DNA from: a virus
DNA length: 24,237 nucleotides
Virus record (IMG/VR): IMGVR_UViG_3300018080_000586
Span: 1-24,237 of that record
Strand: one strand, 5' to 3'
Shown: one piece after another, positions 1 through 5,864 of the stretch
How the letters are laid out: each line of letters begins with the position of its first letter
How positions within the stretch are numbered: the stretch's first letter is position 1
The notes under the pieces: model-generated
Seen by the model: only the letters and a program-made list of their open reading frames with translations
What the model was told of the DNA's origin: nothing
The model's database searches: none
Position numbers and translations under genes: made by a program

Positions 1-121
1 TAATCGCAAAGACAAGAAATTTTTCGCCAATTTTTTGCCTCCTTACTCTCCGATGGGCTGGCTCTGGTAGCGGGATACGGCGTTTCGGTGTGCGGGGTGT
101 GGGGCGGGTATGCGGCCTCTT

Positions 122-137
122 TGTGCGCTATATCACA
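122..137 (+). promoter_or_regulatory. CRP-like binding site 1
   Basis: The sequence TGTGC-N6-TCACA matches 9 of 10 key positions of the CRP/Vfr consensus TGTGA-N6-TCACA, with the correct 6-base spacing. It lies 107 bases upstream of a second, perfect site. Binding by a host CRP-family regulator is inferred. Confidence 0.35.
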
Positions 138-228
138 TTTTGTCAAAATTGTTCTCATTTGGTGCTCTGAGGAATGTGCGATTTTTGAAAAAATTAAGTC
201 CTTGTATATCAGGTACTTAAATCGGGAA

Positions 229-244
229 TGTGATATTGGTCACA
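229..244 (+). promoter_or_regulatory. CRP-like binding site 2 (perfect half-sites)
   Basis: TGTGA-TATTGG-TCACA is an exact match to both CRP half-sites with the canonical 6-base spacer. Its centre (236.5) lies about 60-61 bases before the +1 predicted from the TATAAA at 285-290, the classical class I activation distance. This suggests control of the late or packaging promoter by a host cAMP-receptor-type protein, or a phage mimic of one. Function is inferred. Confidence 0.45.
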
Positions 245-262
245 AAACAGGCACTTTTCGGG

Positions 263-297
263 GTTGGGCCCTTTGTAAACAGGTTATAAATCAATGG
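263..297 (+). promoter_or_regulatory. Possible class I CRP-type promoter
   Basis: TATAAA at 285-290 is a good sigma-70 -10 element. The -35 region (about 263-269, TTGGGC or GTTGGG) is poor and the spacing short at 15-16 bases, as expected of a promoter needing an activator. The +1 would be near 297, leaving a leader of about 275 bases before the terminase gene that contains the 406-438 palindrome and the 480-501 hairpin. Confidence 0.35.
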
Positions 298-405
298 GTT
301 GGGAGAGTGTTAGTTTTTGTCCCAAAACAAGACAACGCGCACGCGCACGTAAGAAGAAATATATAAACAACACTTAATTTAGTAATAACCTCGTTCCTCA
401 TCTAT

Positions 406-438
406 CGTCACTCGGTTAATAAAATTAAGCGAGTGACG
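406..438. repeat. Interrupted palindrome before the terminase genes
   Basis: Perfect 9-base arms, CGTCACTCG (406-414) and CGAGTGACG (430-438), enclose a second inverted repeat, TTAAT (416-420) and ATTAA (424-428), separated by a single G-G mismatch and a 3-base loop AAA. An 8-base direct repeat CGTTCCTC occurs at 392-399 and again at 437-444, overlapping the right arm. There is no T-run directly after it, so it is not a simple intrinsic terminator. It could be an RNA structure, a regulator-binding site or part of a packaging site. Confidence 0.6.
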
Positions 439-479
439 TTCCTCTATGGGTTTTTTGTCGGGGGTTGTTTTTCATGTCG

Positions 480-501
480 CCTCCGGTGGGGGTCTTTTTT
501 T
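480..501 (+). terminator. Terminator-like hairpin with T7 run
   Basis: A short stem, CCTCC-type arm at 480-484 pairing with GGGGG at 488-492 (one G-U pair, 3-base loop), is followed within two bases by seven T residues (495-501). This is the form of a weak intrinsic terminator on the plus strand. It would stop transcripts arriving from upstream, including from the possible promoter near 297, unless an antiterminator acts. Confidence 0.35.
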
Positions 502-506
502 GTCTT

Positions 507-535
507 TTGCTTTTTGGACGGAAATGGTGTATCTT
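507..535 (+). promoter_or_regulatory. Possible sigma-70 promoter for the terminase operon
   Basis: TTGCTT (507-512) and TATCTT (530-535) are separated by 17 bases and would start transcription near 542, about 30 bases before the terminase start codon and just after the terminator-like hairpin. Both boxes are only partial matches. Confidence 0.25.
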
Positions 536-572
536 ACACTTAGCAACCCAACCGCAATGCAGGGAGTTCGGT

Positions 573-1679
573 ATGCAAAACCAAGTGTCAGTGGATAGCT
601 GTGTCCCGTACCACGAGATCAATGCTCGTCTCGGGATAGATCGCTCCACCATTCAAAACTATCACAGAATCGGGACACTACCCGAGAGCCTGAAACTTTC
701 GTTTCCCTCCTCGGAGGTTGGCTTACCTGTGCACTCTCGAAGTGTGTGGTACGAGTGGGAAGAGATGCTGCTTTTCTTGAGACGCAAGATGCAGAGGCCG
801 AAGCTCAAGACGTCCGAAAGGTGTCTAAATAACTTGGGGTTTGATAGTGCTGGGGAGCCATTACACGACCATGGATACGTGATTAGATTGAGTGCAAAGC
901 AGTCTGCACACTACACAAAACAGGTGAAAATGAACCCAGATTATAGCCCGGTAGATGACCTATCAGGGTTCTTGTCGAAGAAGGTGTGTGGATACCCCAC
1001 GGATGCCGTACCTTTGAGAAATGAGCACAAGAAGTTGTTCAGAGATATGCCTCTCGTCCAAGGAGGTGTGTCAAATTCGCACGATACACCCCCAATGACT
1101 CCTAAGTTACCCTCTTCGGTAAAAAACATCAAAACGACCCCTCTAACGAGTTCTCCAAAAAGAGCTACACTTTCCGACCAAATACAAGCTATTGACCAGC
1201 AGTTAAAAGCTATTCGTGAGATACCTCTATCAGAATTTACCACCGAGGCTGTGGATAGACTCAATCTCACACTGAGTGATCCCGACATATCTGCAGAGGT
1301 TAGTGAGCGGTCAGAACTGCGCAAGAAGATGGCCGGTACCGACCAGACAGTTGTCAAGATGAATGCCTTGGCAAATAAGTATATTGAGATTGATGATGAG
1401 TTGAAATTGATGCGAGGACTTGGACGGGCGATATCGGCGGGGATAGCACAAGCAACACCCAAACTATCGGCGGATGCTATAGGTTCCGTACTGACCCAAC
1501 TATCCATGCACGATAGTGAGCGGTACAACATACATGAGATGGAGGCAGTAATTGATAAACTAGCACTGTCCCGCTCGATAGAATTGATTCTAAACTCTTC
1601 CTTGGAGGTTCTACGAAATGCTGCGGAGAACCTTAAACAAGCGACCGGAAGGCTTGACGAGGAGGAGTCCGATGGGTAG
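573..1679 (+). CDS. Putative terminase small subunit (DNA-binding HTH protein)
   Basis: A 368-residue protein directly before the large terminase, the usual place for the small subunit that recognises the packaging site and loads DNA into the motor. Residues about 11-40 (start VPYHEINARLGIDR) read as a helix-turn-helix of the winged type seen in lambda Nu1. The middle (about 170-205) is Ser/Thr/Pro-rich and probably a linker. The last 160 residues are charged, heptad-like helix that could form a coiled coil for oligomerisation. It is twice as long as lambda Nu1 (about 180 residues), so the role rests mainly on position and the HTH. The start at 573 follows AGGGAG (561-566). An upstream in-frame TTG at 465 would add 36 residues encoded by the terminator-like region and is rejected. 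Alternative: another HTH regulator. Confidence 0.5.
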   Translation: MQNQVSVDSCVPYHEINARLGIDRSTIQNYHRIGTLPESLKLSFPSSEVGLPVHSRSVWYEWEEMLLFLRRKMQRPKLKTSERCLNNLGFDSAGEPLHDHGYVIRLSAKQSAHYTKQVKMNPDYSPVDDLSGFLSKKVCGYPTDAVPLRNEHKKLFRDMPLVQGGVSNSHDTPPMTPKLPSSVKNIKTTPLTSSPKRATLSDQIQAIDQQLKAIREIPLSEFTTEAVDRLNLTLSDPDISAEVSERSELRKKMAGTDQTVVKMNALANKYIEIDDELKLMRGLGRAISAGIAQATPKLSADAIGSVLTQLSMHDSERYNIHEMEAVIDKLALSRSIELILNSSLEVLRNAAENLKQATGRLDEEESDG

Positions 1680-1684
1680 AAAAT

Positions 1685-1719
1685 ACCTACTACTGCTTCC
1701 TGCATTGCCAGTAGTAGGT
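1685..1719 (+). repeat. Stem-loop 1 between the terminase genes
   Basis: Perfect 11-base arms, ACCTACTACTG (1685-1695) and CAGTAGTAGGT (1709-1719), with a 13-base loop, start six bases after the preceding stop codon. No T-run follows, so it is not a standard intrinsic terminator. A role in mRNA processing, 3'-end protection or DNA packaging is possible. Confidence 0.75.
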
Positions 1720-1722
1720 TAT

Positions 1723-1748
1723 GTGGGAGGGGAGAGATCCCTTCCCAC
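1723..1748 (+). repeat. Stem-loop 2 just before the large terminase start
   Basis: GTGGGAGGGG (1723-1732) pairs with CCCTTCCCAC (1739-1748) over 10 bases with one G-U pair and a 6-base loop AGAGAT. It lies three bases after stem-loop 1 and 26 bases before the terminase start codon. The purine-rich arm resembles a Shine-Dalgarno sequence, so the hairpin could set the level of large terminase translation. Confidence 0.7.
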
Positions 1749-1774
1749 TCTACTCTTACCATCATGGGGCACCC

Positions 1775-3835
1775 ATGGATAAACGACTATCCCCACAAGA
1801 GAAGGTCAATAGTATTCTTGACGCGTTCCTAGAAACGCTGACACCTTTTCACATCCCCGATATGGATGATTGGTGTGATGAGAACCTTTACATACCGGAG
1901 GATTGTACAGCGCAACCAGGTATGTGGGTGACTGACCGATTCCCCTATTGGCACTTCTGGATGAAGGCCATGACACCGCATAAAACAGGGACAAAAGAGC
2001 TTTTATTTCTGAAGGGTTCACAGATTGCATACACCACTGTGATTATTGCTTTCTGTATGTACATATCCAAAACATACCCCTCACCGATACAGGTATTACT
2101 ACCAACCAAAACGATGGCCGATGACTTCTCTAAACTGAAACTGGCGCCTATGATAAAGCAGGATTGTGTCAAGGATACTTTCGGAGACGATGTACCTAAA
2201 GGGTACTCAAAGAGTATTGACAAAAAAGCTTTCGTTGGCGGGTTCTTGGCCCTCGGGTCATTGAATGATTCAAACTTTATTAAGATGCTATCCATCCGGT
2301 ACCAGATTGTTGATGAAGAGGATTCAGCAAACATTGTATCGAAAGAGGATGGGTCCAATCTGGAGATAGCAGCAAAGCGTCAGAACAACTATACCGATAA
2401 GCTCCGAATACGCGGTGGAACCCCTAAAATTAAGGAAACTTCTACGGAGTGGAGGGATTATCAGAAGGGTACCCAGCGCAAGTTTATGCTACCTTGTCCG
2501 TTCTGTAATCCAGAGGTGGATTTTACCAAAACCATGTTCTATCTGGAACATGACCTCTTCAAGCAGGAGGGGGAGGTGGTTGATGATATGTACGCGAAGG
2601 TGTATCTGAACTGCCCGCACTGTGACGGAGAGATTTATGAGCACCATAAATCGTGGATGTTTGAACGGGGCGAGTGGTTCCGGTTCGATCAGGAGCTCAA
2701 TAAAATGGTGTACGATCCCATCCATCACGAGAAGGAAACGGCGTGGCTACCATCCTATTACTCCCCTCTCGGGTTTCTCTCGTGGCGCGAAGCGTTCCAA
2801 GATTATAACAGATATGTCCGTACCAAAGATACCGAGTATCTGACGGTGTACACCAACCAGATTGAGGGTATGCCTATCTCTCTCTTGGAAAATGACGGTT
2901 TTGACAGAACCGAGCTTAGTCAGCGTGTAGCGACATCGACCTATGGCCGAGATATTGAAGCTCCTAAAGGTGTTTTGATGATAACTATGGGTGTGGATAT
3001 TCAGGGAGACCGCATTGAGGCGGAAGTTTTGGGGCACGGCATCGACGAAGAGAAATGGTCTATTGAGTACCTTGTTTTTCGAGGGGATACTAAAACCCTT
3101 GGCGGAAAAGAGGGTGCGGATAATAACGGCAACCCGACCGCGTGGAGAAAGCTGGCAGAACACATATTAGGCCGTAGGTACAAGCATGAAAGTGGCTGTA
3201 ATATGCCAATCGAGTACACTTTTGTGGATGCTGGGTGGCGAACAGACCAGACTCACACATTCTGTAAAATGTACGAAAAGCACGGGGTATTTCCTGTTGT
3301 GGGACGTGCTGGGTGGAACAATGGACGATTCGATGCACCCCAGAAACGCCACCAGAAATACAAGACGTATCTACACAAGGCGTACAAGGATGTTCTGATT
3401 AAAGAGATTTATGAGGATCTGAAAGTACAGGATTACGGGCAGAGGTACCAACACTTCCCCAATAATCCCGATGTGTACAACAAGAAATATTTTAAAGGTC
3501 TTACCTCTGAAAAACTCGTAACAAAACGAGTAAGCGGTAAGGATAAACTACAATGGGAAACCCCAGAAGGATTGAGAAATGAACCTATTGATGTGCGGGC
3601 CTATGCCCTTGTTGCTGCCATGGCATCCAGTGTCAATTTGGGTGTAAGAGCGACACGGAAATACCCACTTGCTACAAGGTTCCTCACTTTTTGGAAGGAG
3701 CCAAAAACAGAGACTAGCAAGGTCATCGCAAGAACAAATGAGAAACAACTAGGGGAGCAAAAAAAGAGTGTAAACTTTGCGACAAAAGCCCCCGCAAGGA
3801 AAAGAAAAGCGAGACAACTATCCCAAGGTATATAA
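1775..3835 (+). CDS. terL: Terminase large subunit (lambda gpA family)
   Basis: The DNA-packaging motor: an ATPase that pumps DNA through the portal plus a nuclease that cuts the concatemer. At 686 residues it is near lambda gpA in size (about 640). A Walker A-like motif KGSQIAYTT begins at residue 80, and Walker B VDEE has its acidic pair at 180-181. A zinc-ribbon-like pair, CPFC (241-244) and CPHC (280-283), separates the ATPase from the nuclease, as usual in this family. The nuclease has GVDIQGDR (D408) and FVDAGWR (D485) as likely metal-binding aspartates. The C-terminus is Lys/Arg-rich. The ATG at 1775 has a weak GGGG (1766-1769) before it. An ATG at 1721 in the same frame lies at the edge of stem-loop 2 and would add 18 uncharacteristic residues. 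Lambda-family membership suggests cos-type packaging, but some relatives differ. Confidence 0.93.
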   Translation: MDKRLSPQEKVNSILDAFLETLTPFHIPDMDDWCDENLYIPEDCTAQPGMWVTDRFPYWHFWMKAMTPHKTGTKELLFLKGSQIAYTTVIIAFCMYISKTYPSPIQVLLPTKTMADDFSKLKLAPMIKQDCVKDTFGDDVPKGYSKSIDKKAFVGGFLALGSLNDSNFIKMLSIRYQIVDEEDSANIVSKEDGSNLEIAAKRQNNYTDKLRIRGGTPKIKETSTEWRDYQKGTQRKFMLPCPFCNPEVDFTKTMFYLEHDLFKQEGEVVDDMYAKVYLNCPHCDGEIYEHHKSWMFERGEWFRFDQELNKMVYDPIHHEKETAWLPSYYSPLGFLSWREAFQDYNRYVRTKDTEYLTVYTNQIEGMPISLLENDGFDRTELSQRVATSTYGRDIEAPKGVLMITMGVDIQGDRIEAEVLGHGIDEEKWSIEYLVFRGDTKTLGGKEGADNNGNPTAWRKLAEHILGRRYKHESGCNMPIEYTFVDAGWRTDQTHTFCKMYEKHGVFPVVGRAGWNNGRFDAPQKRHQKYKTYLHKAYKDVLIKEIYEDLKVQDYGQRYQHFPNNPDVYNKKYFKGLTSEKLVTKRVSGKDKLQWETPEGLRNEPIDVRAYALVAAMASSVNLGVRATRKYPLATRFLTFWKEPKTETSKVIARTNEKQLGEQKKSVNFATKAPARKRKARQLSQGI

Positions 3836-3841
3836 GGATTT

Positions 3842-3871
3842 TTGTGTTTTTGTGTAACAAGTGTATATATT
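3842..3871 (+). promoter_or_regulatory. Possible promoter before the head genes
   Basis: TTGTGT (3842-3847) and TATATT (3866-3871) lie 18 bases apart in the only sizeable gap (59 bases) between the terminase and the small head protein. The region is AT-rich. The -35 box is weak, so this is tentative. Confidence 0.25.
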
Positions 3872-3894
3872 ACTAACACAGGAGACCAGTGCCA

Positions 3895-4125
3895 ATGGCT
3901 ACAAAAGCAGAGAAAATTGCACAGATAGAAGCCCGACTAGTTCTATATAGAACGGCGGAAGCTACTGTACTCACTGGCGCACAGTCCTACGAGGTTGAGG
4001 ACAAACGCTTCACCAGAGCCGACCTAGAGCAGATCCGCATGGAGATTCGTCTACTTGAGGGAGACCTAGCAAGGCTTACAAAGAAATCAATCATAGTACA
4101 GCGTGTAAACATGGGACGTAGATAA
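3895..4125 (+). CDS. Small head-tail joining-type protein (gpW position)
   Basis: A 76-residue helical protein between large terminase and portal, where lambda encodes gpW, the connector that closes the filled head. A stretch SYEVEDKRFTRADLEQIR followed by a charged helix resembles the small gpW/DUF6148-type proteins in this slot. The Shine-Dalgarno AGGAG (3880-3884) serves either ATG 3895 (10-base spacing) or an in-frame GTG at 3889 (4-base spacing), which would add two residues. Its stop overlaps the portal start by one base (TAATG), implying translational coupling. The family assignment rests on position and general pattern. Confidence 0.65.
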   Translation: MATKAEKIAQIEARLVLYRTAEATVLTGAQSYEVEDKRFTRADLEQIRMEIRLLEGDLARLTKKSIIVQRVNMGRR

Positions 4126-5864
4126 TGGGATCACTTCAGCGATCTATCGGTGGTTTGTACGGAAGTAGCGGACTAATCACCCCAGGTAGTAAAAACACCC
4201 GATTCGGCACAGCTATGGAAGGCTCCCCCTCATCACCCACAGTGAACTATGCCTCCGTACATGAAGAGGCTGTGGGTCTTGTAAAAAATCTCTCCTTATC
4301 ATCTGCTATAATCCCAGCTTACACCTCCACACTAACAAATAATGTTATTGGTAGAGGGCTGTCTCCTATACCACGGGTTAAAGCGTCAGAGCTTGGACTG
4401 TCCGAGGATGAGACCAATAAGATAGAGGAAAAACTGAAGTTCCACTACGCCACTTTCTGTGATATGGAAGAAGCCACATGGGAGCAAAACATGTCCCTCG
4501 GAGAAGCTGAGAAGACCGCTTTCCGGGTGTGGATAGAGAGTGGCGACTTTTTCTTTATGATGCCCACTGTTGAACGAGCTGGGTTTCCTTACGGGTTCTG
4601 CGTCAAGTTTATAGCCCCCGGTTTGGTTCGTAACCCAGATGATATTTCTGTACATAACAAAGATATCTTCAATGGCATCGAGCGCGATAGTCAGGGACGT
4701 GATAGAAATTATTGGATAGCCAATTTTTATGAGGAAGACGGCGGGGAAGTAATACCGTCAACTCTTCAAAAACACAAACCGTACCCCATAAGAGACGCTG
4801 AGACCGGCGAACGATACATATACCACATGAGATCTACTTCAGACTTTGGACAGCGAAGGGGACTACCCCCTCTTGCTAAAGTGGCTAGTTTGATACATGC
4901 TGTGACCCTGCTAACAGAGGCGGAGCTTGTATCCGCTATTGTGGCGTCCTTCTTTACTGTCTTTATTACAGATGACTCGCCCTACACAGACGCTATGCCA
5001 TCCCCATTCAGCGATGGGCACATTGACACAAGAACCGGAGCCGTCGTAGACCCTTCAGATATTGATGAGGACGCAGAGGATGGCGGGTACGAGGATATTG
5101 AACTGAAGCTATCATCCGGGAATATTTATAACCTCCCCGGTAGCAAAAAAATCACAACAGCATCACCAAACAAGGAGAGTGAAAACTATCCTGGGTTTGT
5201 GGAAGCTATCGAGAAACAAATCTTTGCAGCCGGCGGGGTATCTATAGAGGTGGTTCTGCAATACTTCTCACAATCCTATTCAGCGTCACGAGCAGCGGCA
5301 CTGAACTCGTTCAAAACATTCCATGCGTCCAGAACAACGTGGTACAAGGGCTTCAGCAATCGTATATACGAGAAGATTGTTATACGTCTCGCAGAACTCA
5401 AAGAGATCCCAGCGGATGTTGAGAAGATGAAGAGAGACCCATATTATCGCCATTTGTGGACCAACGTACAATGGCTCGGGCCAGTTATGGGTAGTATACG
5501 TCCAGGTGAAGAGGCGGAAGCCGCTAGGATACGCCTAGAAACCAACGTAACGACCCGTGACTACGAAAGAACCCTTGTGGTGGATGAGGTTGATAATCTC
5601 GACATGAACGCTACTATAGAGAGCGAAAGAGAGTGGGAAGCTAAGATGCACAACCGACTCAACCAAGAGTATCCACTTGGAACACAACAGAAGATTACAA
5701 CAGCACGATCTTTCCACGACATAGATAATGATGGTTCGGGAGACCCGACGAACATTCTTGAGACGAATAAAGCTATTCGCTCGGTCTATAAAAAGAACGT
5801 GGTGGAAAAGGTAGAGGATGCCGACAACGATAACGACAACGAAGGCGGGGAAAATGCCAAGTGA
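4125..5864 (+). CDS. Portal protein (lambda gpB family)
   Basis: A 579-residue protein that forms the dodecameric ring at one vertex of the capsid through which DNA enters and leaves. The N-terminal pattern (AVGLVKNLSLSSAIIPAYTS, then NNVIGRGLSP at about residue 67-76) is characteristic of lambda-family portals, as is the order small connector, portal, S49 protease. Length is close to lambda gpB (533). The last 30 residues are very acidic (Asp/Asn/Glu-rich), probably flexible. The start overlaps the previous stop and its 3' end overlaps the protease start by 11 bases. Lambda gpB is processed during maturation; whether this one is cannot be read from the sequence. Confidence 0.93.
   Translation: MGSLQRSIGGLYGSSGLITPGSKNTRFGTAMEGSPSSPTVNYASVHEEAVGLVKNLSLSSAIIPAYTSTLTNNVIGRGLSPIPRVKASELGLSEDETNKIEEKLKFHYATFCDMEEATWEQNMSLGEAEKTAFRVWIESGDFFFMMPTVERAGFPYGFCVKFIAPGLVRNPDDISVHNKDIFNGIERDSQGRDRNYWIANFYEEDGGEVIPSTLQKHKPYPIRDAETGERYIYHMRSTSDFGQRRGLPPLAKVASLIHAVTLLTEAELVSAIVASFFTVFITDDSPYTDAMPSPFSDGHIDTRTGAVVDPSDIDEDAEDGGYEDIELKLSSGNIYNLPGSKKITTASPNKESENYPGFVEAIEKQIFAAGGVSIEVVLQYFSQSYSASRAAALNSFKTFHASRTTWYKGFSNRIYEKIVIRLAELKEIPADVEKMKRDPYYRHLWTNVQWLGPVMGSIRPGEEAEAARIRLETNVTTRDYERTLVVDEVDNLDMNATIESEREWEAKMHNRLNQEYPLGTQQKITTARSFHDIDNDGSGDPTNILETNKAIRSVYKKNVVEKVEDADNDNDNEGGENAK

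Larger units (their letters stand above)
1..572. other. Non-coding leader upstream of the late operon
   Basis: I see no convincing gene in this stretch. The only plus-strand reading frame of note (88-366) begins with GTG, lacks a Shine-Dalgarno sequence and has an unconvincing composition. The region does hold regulatory-looking structure, listed separately: two CRP-type sites, a possible promoter with -10 at 285-290, an interrupted palindrome at 406-438, a hairpin plus T-run at 480-501 and a second possible promoter at 507-535. Bases 335-350 are a strictly alternating purine-pyrimidine tract. In lambda-type phages the cos packaging site lies just before the small terminase gene, so it could lie here; nothing in the sequence proves that. 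Confidence 0.6.

Noticed and set aside
174-190. Third CRP-like half-site (TGTGC) in the leader
   Set aside because: The second half-site (TCACA) is not present at the right spacing.
88-366. 92-residue plus-strand open frame in the leader
   Set aside because: GTG start with no Shine-Dalgarno sequence, odd Cys/Trp-rich composition, and it overlaps the two CRP-like sites and the possible promoter.
465-572. Upstream TTG start adding 36 hydrophobic residues to the small terminase, resembling a signal peptide
   Set aside because: No ribosome site; the extension is encoded by the terminator-like T-rich region, while ATG 573 has AGGGAG at good spacing.
941-1765. 274-residue minus-strand open frame opposite the small terminase
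   Set aside because: Shadow of the plus-strand gene; Ser-rich composition, no ribosome site, and it runs across both terminase stem-loops.
5818-5853. Earlier ATG for the protease gene
   Set aside because: Adds 12 Thr-rich residues from the portal's acidic tail in another frame, with no ribosome site.
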